A stretch of DNA of 64,000 bases from Sporomusa termitida. Its GTDB lineage: Bacteria; Bacillota; Negativicutes; Sporomusales; Sporomusaceae. The stretch lies in the NCBI RefSeq assembly GCF_007641255.1, contig NZ_CP036260.1, positions 1-64,000 of the forward strand, in the 5' to 3' direction. A program made the position numbers and the translations under genes. The notes below the pieces were generated by a model. It did no database searches. It was not told where the DNA came from and saw only the letters and a list, made by a program, of their open reading frames with translations. Below, piece after piece: positions 1 through 8,638 of the stretch (position 1 is its first letter; each line of letters begins with the position of its first letter).

Positions 1-388
1 GACCGGGATCAATATAATTAATCAGGGGCTGTTGTTACTGACCTGACACAATCCTGGCTTTGAAAAATGCTTGACAGATGAAAAATTTTCCTGTATTATT
101 CATTTAAGGATAATAAGATATGTATATTTAAGCAAGGCTGATCAAAAAAAATTTGAAGGCCAAGGCAGCTGTAATAGCGCGCCTTGGTTTTTTTGTTATT
201 CTACTATAGACTATTGCAATGGCCAAACTTGGCTTAAGGTGCCCGTTTAATCCGACGCGCAGCCCGGCAGCCCAGAATTTTCGCTGGCTGCGGACTCTTT
301 CGGTTTTCCGTTATACAGTAGCCTGGTTAATTTTCAGAAAATATTATATAGAGGAATTATTAAATTTATTATAAAAAATGAAAGGGGA
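1..388. other. Intergenic region with upstream gene's terminator
   Basis: No coding sequence is supportable here. A hairpin terminator lies at 160-194 (listed separately). The last part before the ABC-importer gene is AT-rich and presumably holds its promoter, but I could not assign clear -35/-10 boxes. Confidence 0.5.
160..194 (+). terminator. Intrinsic terminator
   Basis: Stem CCAAGGC (160-166) pairs with GCCTTGG (181-187) and is followed at once by a run of T. It probably ends a transcript that starts outside the window. Confidence 0.7.
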
Positions 389-1357
389 ATGAAGGATTTG
401 AAAAAGGTACTTACCACCATGTCGGCGCTGGCTTTGATAGCAGTCTTTACACTGTTATTGGTAGGTTGGGGAGGCGCCAGCGTGTCCGCCGCACCCGCTC
501 CGCTCACCCGGATTGTGGTGGCGGATACGCCCTCAACGCATCATCTGAACCTGTATGTCGCCAAAGAGAAAGGACTGTTTGACAAATACGGCCTGGATGT
601 CGTTATCCGTGAAGTGCAGGATGCGTCGGCGGCGCGTGATGCCGTTATCAGCAGAGCGGCTGATATCTACTGGGCATGCCCCACAGCCGTAATGACTGCA
701 GTGGCAAGGGGGGCGCCGATCGAATTTATTGCGCAGGTCAAAAAGCCCTGCACCTCGGTTTTGGCGGTGTCCCCAAATTCCGGCATAAGGACAGTGGCGG
801 ATCTTAACGGCAAAACCATCGGCGGACTTTCACCCTCTTGTTGCGCAGTGATTTTCATCCAGAAGCTGGCCAAGGACGCCGGCGTTTCCTTTAAGCTGGT
901 CAACCTTGCGGGCGGCGCGGCAATCGCTGCTTTGAAAGCCAATCAGGTGGACGGCATCATTGTGGAAGAGCCGCATGCCAGCATCGCAGAGCTTGCGGGC
1001 TACACCACTCTCTTCCGAGATAAACTGCAGGACAGCACCTGCCGCACGATTAACGCGAACAAGTATTTCATCGACCAAAATACCGATGCTGCCAAAAAAT
1101 TCATCAAGGCGATCGACGAGGCCAATGCATTGATCCGCCAAAATCCTGTAGCGGAGGACATCGTGCAGATCGCTGTCAAGTATACCCGCGCTCCGGCGGA
1201 AGCGATCAGAAGAGGCAACCACCGTCTTGGCTTCACAACTCAACTGACGACCGACCTCCACAAGGCGCTGGGAGATTTCCTGGTAGAGCAGAAAATCATT
1301 AACAAAAATCCAATTCCGGGAGCATTTGCTGAGGAATTCAAAGGCATTACCTGGTAA
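389..1357 (+). CDS. ABC transporter substrate-binding protein, NitT/TauT (NMT1-like) type
   Basis: Periplasmic binding protein that would deliver a small solute to the permease and ATPase encoded just downstream. The protein (about 320 residues) opens with a Sec signal peptide (basic start, hydrophobic core, cleavage probably after VSA near residue 34) and has the two-lobe NMT1/SsuA-like layout, including TPSTHHLNLYVAKEKGLF near the N-terminus and a VDGIIVEEP motif in the second lobe. A TTG at 398 has a better placed ribosome site (AAGGGG/GAAGG) than the ATG at 389, so the signal peptide may start MKKVLTT. With a permease, an ATPase and cysteine synthase following, a sulfonate or other organosulfur ligand is the natural guess, but the binding-site residues cannot be read for specificity and nitrate-like or aromatic ligands remain possible. 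Confidence 0.85.
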   Translation: MKDLKKVLTTMSALALIAVFTLLLVGWGGASVSAAPAPLTRIVVADTPSTHHLNLYVAKEKGLFDKYGLDVVIREVQDASAARDAVISRAADIYWACPTAVMTAVARGAPIEFIAQVKKPCTSVLAVSPNSGIRTVADLNGKTIGGLSPSCCAVIFIQKLAKDAGVSFKLVNLAGGAAIAALKANQVDGIIVEEPHASIAELAGYTTLFRDKLQDSTCRTINANKYFIDQNTDAAKKFIKAIDEANALIRQNPVAEDIVQIAVKYTRAPAEAIRRGNHRLGFTTQLTTDLHKALGDFLVEQKIINKNPIPGAFAEEFKGITW

Positions 1358-1387
1358 CAGACAAAGGTCATTTAGCATGTTTTTCAC

Positions 1388-1420
1388 AAAGGGGCAGGGA
1401 TCATTCCTCGCCCCTTTTTT
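1388..1420 (+). terminator. Intrinsic terminator after the binding-protein gene
   Basis: AAAGGGGC...GCCCCTTTTTT hairpin with inner pairing AGGGA/TCCT and a T-run. It lies between the binding-protein gene and the permease gene, so the abundant binding protein is probably transcribed in excess of the membrane components. Confidence 0.8.
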
Positions 1421-1489
1421 ACCCCATCAGAATTATAAAAATCCGGGGCCATGATCTAAGGGATAAGAAAAATCTTTACCCTGAAGGGC

Positions 1490-1541
1490 ACAGGCGGCTT
1501 CTGCCGGCGTCCTAAAGGACTTGGCATAAGCCAAGTTTTCT
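1490..1541 (+). repeat. Hairpin element resembling 18195-18246
   Basis: CTTGGC (1520-1525) pairs with GCCAAG (1530-1535), followed by TTTTCT. The surrounding text (AGGGCA..., CGGCTTC..., a small GC hairpin, then GTTTTCT) matches the layout at 18195-18246. It may be a dispersed repeat of this genome or a weak attenuator ahead of the permease gene at 1650. Confidence 0.4.
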
Positions 1542-1649
1542 AACCGGAAAATGCGAATTTGTACCGCCGGTTGGATCGTCAGTCTCGGGGGAGTTGTGGT
1601 CTTGGCAGGTTAACGGGGTGTTTTTGGTACATATTTTTGGAGGGGACTC

Positions 1650-2489
1650 ATGAGAAAACCGACATTAATCGAAATTAAAAATGATCTGTTGCTATTTTTG
1701 AAAAATTCTTTTGGCAGCTTTGTTACGCCAGCCTTTGCAACGGTATTTATTCCGATTCTTTTGGCCTGGGAGCTGCTGCCGCTTTTCGAGGTGATTCCGG
1801 ACGGCCTGTTGCCACGCCTGTCAACGGTTGCCGTTTCCTTCTATGATGCGTTGGTCGATGCCGATATGCATGGCAACCGTTTGCTTGATCATCTGGCCAT
1901 CAGCGTACTGCGGTTTTTCATCGGCTTTTTTATTGCGCTGCTTTTGGCGGTGCCTCTGGGAATGCTTATGGGCTGGAGTGTATTCATCAGGAAGCATCTG
2001 CTGCCGCTTTTCCAGTTGTTTGCGCCGATACCGCCGCCTGCCTGGGTGCCGATAACCATCATCTTTTTGGGTGTGGACTTGAGAATGCAAAGCTTTTTGG
2101 TGTTTTTGGGCGTGTTTTATCCGGTGCTGTTCAACTCCTACACCGGCACGAAAGACACTAACAGTAGGCTGATCAACACCGCGCGCCTGTTCGGGGCAAG
2201 TGAATTTACGATTTTATGTCAGGTTGTTTTTCCGTCGGCGCTCTCCTCCATTTTAATGGGAATGAAGATCGGGACGGCGATGGGGATCGTCTGCCTGGTT
2301 TTGGCAGAGATGTTTGGCGCCAGCAGCGGCCTGGGCTGGATGCTTATGGAATCCAAGCATTATTTTCAGATCGACCGGATGATGGTGACAATGGTAATGC
2401 TGGGCGGCTTTGGCTGGTTTATGATTGAGATACTGAAATTTATCGAGCTCAAGCTGTCGCTTTGGAAGATCGGAGAGGTTACGGGATAG
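1650..2489 (+). CDS. ABC transporter permease, TauC/SsuC type
   Basis: Inner-membrane permease of the importer, 279 residues with about six hydrophobic segments. The binding-protein-dependent transport signature is visible around residues 180-215 (INTARLFGASEFTILCQVV followed by FPSALSSILMGMKIG), the EAA-type loop that contacts the ATPase. The start ATG at 1650 has a GGAGGGG site 5-10 bases upstream. The ATPase gene starts 12 bases after the stop, so the two are co-transcribed. Length and topology are normal for the NitT/TauT permease family; substrate is not determined by this subunit. Confidence 0.9.
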   Translation: MRKPTLIEIKNDLLLFLKNSFGSFVTPAFATVFIPILLAWELLPLFEVIPDGLLPRLSTVAVSFYDALVDADMHGNRLLDHLAISVLRFFIGFFIALLLAVPLGMLMGWSVFIRKHLLPLFQLFAPIPPPAWVPITIIFLGVDLRMQSFLVFLGVFYPVLFNSYTGTKDTNSRLINTARLFGASEFTILCQVVFPSALSSILMGMKIGTAMGIVCLVLAEMFGASSGLGWMLMESKHYFQIDRMMVTMVMLGGFGWFMIEILKFIELKLSLWKIGEVTG

Positions 2490-2501
2490 GGGGAATGGGC
2501 A

Positions 2502-3383
2502 ATGGCTTTTGTGAAACTGAACAGTGTGACCAAATTTTTCTCTGTTAGCACTAATAACGGAGAAGCGGAGGGCATGACGGCGATCCTGGATATCTCCCTT
2601 AGCATCCGCCGGGGGGAGTTTATCAGCATTGTCGGGCCGAGCGGCTGCGGCAAAAGCACCATACTCAATATGATTGCGGGCTTGCAGTTGCCCACGGAGG
2701 GGACAGTGACCATTGATGGCAAGGTGGTGCTGGAGCCGCCCCCTGTTAATAAGGATGAACTGCGCGACTACGAGAAAAAATATCGCTTCCTCTCCCCCGT
2801 GTACAACAGCCTGTTTAAAAACAAGCACCGTTTTGATATCAGCATGGTTTTTCAGGATCACTCCATTTATCCGTGGAAGACAGCGCTGAATAACATCACC
2901 TTCGCTTTGCGGCTGCGCGGTATTGCGAAGGAAGAATGCATAGTGACCGCCAAAAATGCGCTGGCGGCAGTGGGGCTTGCGGGTTTTGAAAACAATTATC
3001 CTTACCAGTTGTCCGGCGGCATGAGGCAGCGGGTGGCGCTGGCCAGAGCGTTGGCGGTGAAATCAAAAATATTGCTGATGGATGAGCCCTTCGGTTTGCT
3101 GGACGGCTTCAATCGTGAGCGTCTGCAGGAGGATCTGTCGGCGGTCTGGTCCAAAACATCGCTGACGGTGGTATACATCACGCATGATATTGAGGAGGCC
3201 GTGTACTTATCGGACCGCGTTGTACTGATGGCTCCCTCGCCCGGCGTCATACGCAATATCATTCCCGTAGAGCTGCCGCGGCCAAGAAGACGTACCAATC
3301 CGGAATTTAAAGAAATTTGTACAAATATCCAAAAAATTTTTCACAGTGAGCTGACGGGAGAATATGAATATGGCGTTATTTGA
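2502..3383 (+). CDS. ABC transporter ATP-binding protein, TauB/SsuB type, with inserted segment
   Basis: Cytoplasmic ATPase partner of the permease. Walker A GPSGCGKST, Q-loop VFQDHSIYPW, signature LSGGMRQR, Walker B ILLMDEPFG and the switch histidine in YITHDIEEA are all intact, so it should hydrolyse ATP. At 293 residues it is longer than usual: about 35-40 mostly charged and aromatic residues (EPPPVNKDELRDYEKKYRF and following) are inserted between the ATP-binding core strand and the Q-loop, where typical TauB proteins run almost directly into MVFQ. The insert sits near the permease-facing surface and its role is unknown. The gene is tightly spaced behind the permease gene. Confidence 0.9.
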   Translation: MAFVKLNSVTKFFSVSTNNGEAEGMTAILDISLSIRRGEFISIVGPSGCGKSTILNMIAGLQLPTEGTVTIDGKVVLEPPPVNKDELRDYEKKYRFLSPVYNSLFKNKHRFDISMVFQDHSIYPWKTALNNITFALRLRGIAKEECIVTAKNALAAVGLAGFENNYPYQLSGGMRQRVALARALAVKSKILLMDEPFGLLDGFNRERLQEDLSAVWSKTSLTVVYITHDIEEAVYLSDRVVLMAPSPGVIRNIIPVELPRPRRRTNPEFKEICTNIQKIFHSELTGEYEYGVI

Positions 3384-3498
3384 TGATTTGTGACAAAAGC
3401 GCTGTGCACAGTATTTTGTTTGGCGACGGGCTTTTAACATTTGCAGAGGTATCCGGAAAACAGACGGAGGCCCTATAGCAACCTGGAGGTGCGAATTT

Positions 3499-4476
3499 TT
3501 GAAGATATATGAGGACATTACAAAAACGGTGGGCGGCACGCCTTTAATCAGGCTGCGGCGCATTGCCAAGGACATCCCGGCTACTGTGCTGGTCAAGCTG
3601 GAGTCGTTTAATCCGCTGTCCAGTGTCAAGGACCGCATAGGAGTTGCTATGCTGGAGGAGGCCGAGAGAGCCGGTAAAATCAAAGCTGGCACTGTAATCA
3701 TTGAACCGACCTCCGGCAATACTGGTATAGGTCTTGCCTTTGTATGCGCCGCCAAGGGATATCCGCTAATTTTGACTATGCCGGAAACCATGAGTCTGGA
3801 ACGGCGCAAGCTGATTAAGGCCTTCGGTGCGAAAATCGTACTGACTCTGGGGAGCAGAGGAATGGACGGCGCCATCGAAAAAGCGGTGGAATTGTCCGGA
3901 AAAATCCCCAATTCCTTTATTCCTCAGCAATTCAACAACCCGGCAAATCCCGACATTCATACCCGTACGACCGCGGAGGAAATATGGGAGGACACAGAGG
4001 GGCAGGTGGATATATTTGTAGCAGGTGTGGGTACGGGCGGTACGATCACCGGCGTGGCAAAAGTGCTGAAGGAGCGAAAAGCCGGTGTCAGGATTATCGC
4101 GGTGGAACCGGCGGATTCGCCTGTTCTGTCCGCGGGCAGGACGGGCCCGCACCGGATTCAGGGCATCGGCGCGGGCTTTGTTCCCAAAATTCTGCGTCGG
4201 GATCTGCTGGACGAGATCGTAACCGTTCATGACCGGGATGCCGGCATTATGGCGCGCCGTTTGGCCTGCGAGGAAGGCATTTTAGTCGGTATCTCCTCCG
4301 GGGCGGCGGCCCATGCGGCGATCCAGGTGGCAGCCCGTCCTGAAAACAACGGCAAGGTCGTGATTGTTATCTTGCCGGACACGGGAGAACGCTATTTATC
4401 CACATGGTTATTTAATGACCAGTTTACACAAGATGAATTGACAGCCGGAAACGAGTTCGACTTAAATGATCTGTAG
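3499..4476 (+). CDS. cysK: Cysteine synthase (O-acetylserine sulfhydrylase), PLP-dependent
   Basis: Makes L-cysteine from O-acetylserine and sulfide. 325 residues; the PLP lysine lies in the N-terminal motif [11 protein letters not shown] (about residue 44), the phosphate/substrate loop is [19 protein letters not shown], and the glycine-rich phosphate cup is [15 protein letters not shown]. The C-terminal GERYLST motif is typical of CysK. The start is TTG at 3499 with GGAGGTG at 3485-3491. It follows the ABC importer genes by about 115 bases on the same strand, which suggests sulfur released from the imported compound is captured here. A CBS-like variant is less likely because the length and motifs match CysK. 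Confidence 0.92.
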   Translation: MKIYEDITKTVGGTPLIRLRRIAKDIPATVLVKLESFNPLSSVKDRIGVAMLEEAERAGKIKAGTVIIEPTSGNTGIGLAFVCAAKGYPLILTMPETMSLERRKLIKAFGAKIVLTLGSRGMDGAIEKAVELSGKIPNSFIPQQFNNPANPDIHTRTTAEEIWEDTEGQVDIFVAGVGTGGTITGVAKVLKERKAGVRIIAVEPADSPVLSAGRTGPHRIQGIGAGFVPKILRRDLLDEIVTVHDRDAGIMARRLACEEGILVGISSGAAAHAAIQVAARPENNGKVVIVILPDTGERYLSTWLFNDQFTQDELTAGNEFDLNDL

Positions 4477-4506
4477 TGATCCGTGACACTGAAAAAAGGG
4501 GGCAAT

Positions 4507-4854
4507 ATGATGGGTTATGAAACAAAACAGGAAAATAGCCGGACAGCGCATGCCAAATCCGCAGGCAAAAACGTCGGCCGCAGAGTGATTTTGTTATGTT
4601 CCATATTGATGGTGCTGTCGCTAACGGCGGGCGTAACCGTACAGGCCAACGACCGCTACGGAAATGTTTTACCGGAGAAAACCGCCGTTTCCACTGCGGC
4701 GGACAATCCGGAAACAACAGGGTCTGAGGCCTCGCAGGATAGTGTCAGCGACATGCTGGAGTATTTTGAATCTCAGGGCGCTACCTGTGAGCTGCCGAAG
4801 TGTGAGACCGATGAATCGCCTTCATCAGACGAAGCGTCACCAGCGGATCAATAG
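4507..4854 (+). CDS. Small secreted or membrane-anchored protein of unknown function
   Basis: 115 residues from ATG 4507, which has an AAAGGGGG ribosome site; an upstream GTG at 4483 is less well placed. One hydrophobic segment (VILLCSILMVLSLTAGV) is followed by VQAND, a plausible signal-peptidase site, then an acidic, Ser/Thr/Glu-rich tail of about 70 residues with two close cysteines (TCELPKC). I recognise no domain. It follows cysK by 30 bases, ahead of a strong terminator, so it is probably the last gene of the sulfur operon. The two cysteines could bind a metal or form a disulfide, but this is only a guess. Confidence 0.6.
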   Translation: MMGYETKQENSRTAHAKSAGKNVGRRVILLCSILMVLSLTAGVTVQANDRYGNVLPEKTAVSTAADNPETTGSEASQDSVSDMLEYFESQGATCELPKCETDESPSSDEASPADQ

Positions 4855-4933
4855 AGGCTGTTGCCGGCAAAGGAAGTAATTTATTGAAGTTGAAAAGACT
4901 GAGAAGATTGTTCCTTGAAAATAGAATTTAACT

Positions 4934-4968
4934 GTAAGCTACCTTTGAAATAGTGGGTAGCTTTTTTA
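4934..4968 (+). terminator. Intrinsic terminator of the cysK operon
   Basis: AAGCTACC (4936-4943) pairs with GGTAGCTT (4956-4963), followed by a T-run. Confidence 0.8.
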
Positions 4969-5110
4969 CTTTAAAAAATACTTCCATTTATCGCCTATCA
5001 CTGCTAAAGTTAGATTATACATTTATTATGGCCGCTGCATAAGGTATAAGCAATGTCTTGCACAAACCGGCAATCGTTAGCCGCCTGCAGCCGGCAAGGA
5101 GGAATCAGTC

Positions 5111-5767
5111 GTGCCTTTTTCCCCGAGAGAAATTTATTCATTTATCGGGGTTGTCGCCCTGCTGGTGTGTTTACCGGGTCCCAATACAATTCTGGTCATG
5201 CAGTCGGCCGGCGTCAATGGCCGCCGCGCCGGTATATACATTGTATGCGGCATTGCCACGGCCGTTTACTGCAACGCCCTGTTGTCAGGCCTGGGCTTAT
5301 CGCTAATCATCATGCAGTCCGTAGAACTCTATACTTTATTAAAATTATGCGGCGCCGCCTATATTGCCGGTATGGGAATCATGAGTTTGGCCGATGCTTA
5401 CCGGCTGCACCGGCAGCCACTGGCCAATGTCCGGTCTGCCGACTGTCAGTCTGTTGTAAATTCCGGTAAAAGCAGATTGGCCTGCTATTCCCAAGGCCTC
5501 CTGACCGGTATTTTGAACCCTAAAGCAGTGCTGTTCTTTATTATGTTTTTTCCACAGTTTATTCATCCGGAGAACAATGTCGCCCTCCAGTACCTAATTC
5601 TGGCCGTCCTTTATTCGCTGGTTGCCGTTGCCTGGTACGGCCTGTTGGTATTAGGCATGGAAAAACTCCGTCCCCTTATTGCCGCATCAGCAGTTCAAAA
5701 ATGGTTAAAGACACTTACCGGAGCATTGCTCCTCGGTATGGGTTTGAAAATTGCCCAGCAAAAATAA
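5111..5767 (+). CDS. LysE/RhtB-family amino acid or metabolite exporter
   Basis: Inner-membrane efflux permease, 218 residues, about six hydrophobic segments. The N-terminal family signature is clear (LVCLPGPNTILVMQSAGVNG, with the conserved PGPN), and the GILNPKAVLFFIMFFPQF stretch in the middle is the second conserved block. The start is GTG at 5111 behind a perfect AAGGAGGA. It stands alone between terminators. Exported substrates of this family include lysine, threonine, homoserine lactone and cysteine pathway intermediates; the position after a cysteine biosynthesis operon would fit a cysteine or O-acetylserine exporter, but the sequence does not decide this. Confidence 0.88.
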   Translation: MPFSPREIYSFIGVVALLVCLPGPNTILVMQSAGVNGRRAGIYIVCGIATAVYCNALLSGLGLSLIIMQSVELYTLLKLCGAAYIAGMGIMSLADAYRLHRQPLANVRSADCQSVVNSGKSRLACYSQGLLTGILNPKAVLFFIMFFPQFIHPENNVALQYLILAVLYSLVAVAWYGLLVLGMEKLRPLIAASAVQKWLKTLTGALLLGMGLKIAQQK

Positions 5768-5792
5768 TCAGACCCCCGCAGGCCCAGTCCGG

Positions 5793-5910
5793 TATTTTGG
5801 TGGTGTTGGTATTGTTGATATATTGGAAACCGGTGTATACGGCCCGCAGCGAAAGTGATAAATCCTGATTCTACGGCGTGCTGCCGTTATTGGCGGCGGT
5901 ATTGGAGCGG
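5793..5910 (-). pseudogene. Vestige of a TonB-dependent receptor gene (copy of part of 14653-14821)
   Basis: This stretch aligns without gaps to 14653-14740 and then, after skipping 51 bases, to 14792-14821 of the siderophore receptor gene on the same strand; by eye identity is roughly 80 percent. The skipped segment lies between two copies of ACGGCGTG in the intact gene (14733-14740 and 14784-14791), and only one copy is left here, the expected footprint of a deletion between short direct repeats. No reading frame of useful length remains. It is a relic of a duplicated receptor gene whose other parts have been lost. Confidence 0.75.
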
Positions 5911-6014
5911 CAGGGGATTGACGAATGGGGTGGCAGGTGCTAGAATGAAACCGGCGCTGGCTGACAGCCGGGGCCGTATGTGTATCTGTAGAATTAGCTG
6001 ATCAGACATCTGAA

Positions 6015-6054
6015 GGCTAGGTGCCGGCACCTGAAACCGGCACCTGGCCTTTTT
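6015..6054 (+). terminator. Intrinsic terminator
   Basis: GGCTAGGTGCCGG (6015-6027) pairs with CCGGCACCTGGCC (6037-6049), followed by TTTTT. It separates the exporter and relic region from the sugar-acid operon. Confidence 0.75.
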
Positions 6055-6146
6055 GCGTCAGCGACCCACGGGCTGAACAGTGCCATTGGCTTCTTACAGG
6101 GATAGCGTCAACTATTCTACAATTTTAGACAAAAAAATATAAACTA

Positions 6147-6203
6147 TTGCGATACAATGAGAAACAATATATGATAATAATAAAAATAATATATTATTTT
6201 TAT
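6147..6203 (+). promoter_or_regulatory. Promoter with perfect palindromic operator, sugar-acid operon
   Basis: A -35 TTGCGA (6147-6152), a 17-base spacer and a -10 TATGAT (6170-6175) precede a perfect 24-base palindrome at 6180-6203 (arms ATAAAAATAATA and TATTATTTTTAT). The palindrome would cover the transcription start, a typical repressor position. It shares the 11-mer AAATAATATAT with the promoter of the GntR-family gene at 14320-14330, so that regulator is the likely ligand. Confidence 0.6.
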
Positions 6204-6310
6204 TAAATTAAGGGAGGCATGTGCACAAACTTTGGCATATGGTGACAAACAGTCATTGGGATTTTGCCCGACCCGGAGTGGTATGAGAATGAGTGGGGGA
6301 GAGTAGTGCG

Positions 6311-7501
6311 ATGAAAATTACCAGTGTGGACATTATTGATGTTGCGAATGATTTCAGCTCGGCGACGAGCAAATGGCGACCGGTTGTTGTACGGGTCAAC
6401 ACAGACGAAGGAATCTCAGGCTTTGGCGAAGTCGGCCTGGCCTATGGCGTGGGTGCTTCCGCAGGCTTCGGCATGGCCAAGGACCTGGCGCAGCTTATTC
6501 TTGGCCTGGATCCGATGAAAAATGAGGCCATCTGGGATATGATGCAGAAAAAAACCTTTTGGGGTCAGGGAGGAGGAACGGTATTTTCCGCCGGTATGAG
6601 CGGCATAGATATTGCTTTGTGGGATATTAAAGGAAAAGCGCTCAACACGCCGGTGTACCAATTGCTGGGCGGAAAAACCCGGGATAAGATCAGAACCTAT
6701 GCCAGCCAGCTTCAGTTGGGCTGGGGCAAAGGCAAGGACAAGTCGCTGCTGGTGACACCCGGACAGTATGCGGAAGTTGCCTGTGCTGTGGTAGACGAAG
6801 GTTTTGATGCGATAAAAGTCGATGTAACCGTCCTGGATGACAAAGGCAATTACAACCAGAGCGGCCTTACCGGCGTTCTTCCCGACCGTACCCTGCGTGT
6901 GGGCTACAACCGGCTGAAAGCTATGCGGGAAGCAATCGGGCCGGATGTCGATATCATTGTGGAGATGCATGCATTTACCGACACCACTGCGGCCATTCAG
7001 TTTGGGCGGATGATTGAGGAACTGGGAATTTATTATTATGAAGAACCGGTTATGCCCCTGAACCCCAAACAAATGAAAAAAGTAGCCGACAAAGTGAATA
7101 TTCCGATTGCCGCCGGTGAAAGAATTTATACCCGCTGGGGCTACCGGCCGTTTTTCGAGGATGGGTCCATTGCCGTCATTCAGCCGGATATATGCACTTG
7201 CGGCGGGTTGACGGAAGCCAAGAAAATCTGCGATATGGCTCATATTTATGATGTGACCGTGCAGGTGCATGTTTGCGGCGGGCCGATTTCCACAGCGGCG
7301 GCGTTGCACATTGAGTCGGTTATCCCCAATTTTATTATTCACGAGTTGCACCGGTACGCTTTGCTGGAGGCCAATACCAAATCGTGCAAATACGATTATC
7401 TGCCGAAGCAGGGCGTGTACGAGGTGCCTGAGCTTCCCGGTCTGGGACAGGAGTTAACGGAGGAAACGATAAAAGCCTCCCAGGTAGTGACAGTGAAGTA
7501 A
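6311..7501 (+). CDS. Mandelate racemase/muconate lactonizing (enolase superfamily) protein, probable sugar-acid dehydratase
   Basis: Member of the enolase superfamily, 396 residues with the capping domain followed by the TIM barrel. Predicted metal ligands are E218 (IIVEMHAF), E244 (YYYEEP) and E270 (IAAGERIY). H220, two residues after the first ligand, and H320 (VQVHVCGGP), with D293 as partner, are the pattern seen in galactonate and related acid-sugar dehydratases; the KxK of true mandelate racemases is K169-x-D171. It therefore most likely abstracts the proton alpha to a carboxylate and eliminates water from an acid sugar. ATG 6311 is preferred over GTG 6293 because GGGGGAGAG lies 8 bases before it. 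It is the first gene of a run leading into a tricarboxylate-type transporter, a LarA-like protein and a split altronate-dehydratase-like enzyme. Confidence 0.85.
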   Translation: MKITSVDIIDVANDFSSATSKWRPVVVRVNTDEGISGFGEVGLAYGVGASAGFGMAKDLAQLILGLDPMKNEAIWDMMQKKTFWGQGGGTVFSAGMSGIDIALWDIKGKALNTPVYQLLGGKTRDKIRTYASQLQLGWGKGKDKSLLVTPGQYAEVACAVVDEGFDAIKVDVTVLDDKGNYNQSGLTGVLPDRTLRVGYNRLKAMREAIGPDVDIIVEMHAFTDTTAAIQFGRMIEELGIYYYEEPVMPLNPKQMKKVADKVNIPIAAGERIYTRWGYRPFFEDGSIAVIQPDICTCGGLTEAKKICDMAHIYDVTVQVHVCGGPISTAAALHIESVIPNFIIHELHRYALLEANTKSCKYDYLPKQGVYEVPELPGLGQELTEETIKASQVVTVK

Positions 7502-7542
7502 CAAGCATACATAAGGAAAAATCAGTGGAGGGGAAATAGTTA

Positions 7543-8544
7543 ATGAAATTTATGCATGGGAACAAAGGGGTCAGCTTGCTTGTCAGCCTGGCGGCCCTCG
7601 TATTGACACTGGCGGTTTTTTTGACAGGCTGCTCGCAGCAAGCCGCTCCGGCTAAGGAAGAATACCCGACAAAACCGATACAAAACATTGTACCCTGGGC
7701 GGCAGGCGGCGCTGTCGATATGTCGCAGCGCTTAACCGCCAACTTTATGCCAAAGTATTTCGGACAAAGCATGGTTGTGGTCAACAAGACCGGCGGGGCT
7801 GCAGTTCCGGGTACAGCCGAAGTGGCTAAAGCCAAACCGGACGGTTATACCATCGGCATGAATACCTACGGCAGTTTTGTGCTGCGACCTCACCTAGTCG
7901 ATGTTCCCTATAAAATTGACGATTACACGTATATTATGGGGATGGTCCGCCAGCGCCTGGTGCTGGCCGTTAAGGCCGATTCCCAGTTCAGCACCCTGCA
8001 GGACCTGGTGGATTATGCCAAAAAGAATCCCAATCAGCTGAAATTTTCCGGTTGCCCCACTGCCAGTCTGCAGCATCTGGTAGGCATGGACTTCAATCAG
8101 AAAGCCGGTACCCAGAGCCAGTTTGTGCCTTATGACGGCGGGCGCCCGTCGGCGGTGGCCCTTATTGGCGGCCATCTCGACTACATTGTCGTACAGCCCC
8201 TGGAAATCATCAATGAAGTCAGATCCGGCCAGATCCGTATTCTTGCCGCCCTGGAGAAAACAAGAATTCCCAACTTGCCCGATGTTCCCACCGCCTCCGA
8301 ACTCGGTATTCCGGTTGCCCATCCCCACATGATGATTATTATCGGACCGGCTGGCATGCCGGAGGACAAAGTAAAGAAGATCCATGACGCCTACCGGGCA
8401 ATTATGGAGGACCCGGAATTTCAGAAAATGGCCAAGGACGCCGGCCTGGAAATTGAATACAAACCCGGGGAAGAAGTGAAAAAGGAAATTGTGGAAATGA
8501 ACCGGATGTATAAGGAACTCGTGCCCAAGGTACTCAATAAATAA
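7543..8544 (+). CDS. tctC: TctC-type solute-binding lipoprotein of a tripartite tricarboxylate transporter (TTT)
   Basis: 333 residues with a lipoprotein signal peptide ending in FLTGCSQQ, so the mature protein is anchored through the cysteine. The Bug/TctC family pattern is clear: YPTKPIQNIVPWAAGGAVD near the N-terminus (ligand carboxylate loop), AKAKPDGYTIGMNTYGS, and a C-terminal domain with FVPYDGGRPSAVALIGGHLD. It captures a carboxylate in the periplasm for TctA/TctB, encoded next. The ligand is unknown; members bind citrate, glutarate, nicotinate, aromatic acids and sugar acids. The gene context with sugar-acid enzymes suggests the operon's own substrate. ATG 7543 follows GGAGGGG. Confidence 0.92.
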   Translation: MKFMHGNKGVSLLVSLAALVLTLAVFLTGCSQQAAPAKEEYPTKPIQNIVPWAAGGAVDMSQRLTANFMPKYFGQSMVVVNKTGGAAVPGTAEVAKAKPDGYTIGMNTYGSFVLRPHLVDVPYKIDDYTYIMGMVRQRLVLAVKADSQFSTLQDLVDYAKKNPNQLKFSGCPTASLQHLVGMDFNQKAGTQSQFVPYDGGRPSAVALIGGHLDYIVVQPLEIINEVRSGQIRILAALEKTRIPNLPDVPTASELGIPVAHPHMMIIIGPAGMPEDKVKKIHDAYRAIMEDPEFQKMAKDAGLEIEYKPGEEVKKEIVEMNRMYKELVPKVLNK

Positions 8545-8638
8545 CTGTACAACCGACAGTAACGAGTAGAAAAGGGATGTTTAGGTGGCTAAATATCCTT
8601 TTTCCTATTCGCAATGCGGAATAAATGAGGTGTGGGAT

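Noticed and set aside
830-1387. Long open frame antisense to the binding-protein gene
   Set aside because: It lies wholly opposite a well-supported gene and has no family resemblance; high GC third positions open the antisense frame.
6416-7351. 311-codon open frame antisense to the enolase-superfamily gene
   Set aside because: Shadow of the real gene; no ribosome site or recognisable domain.
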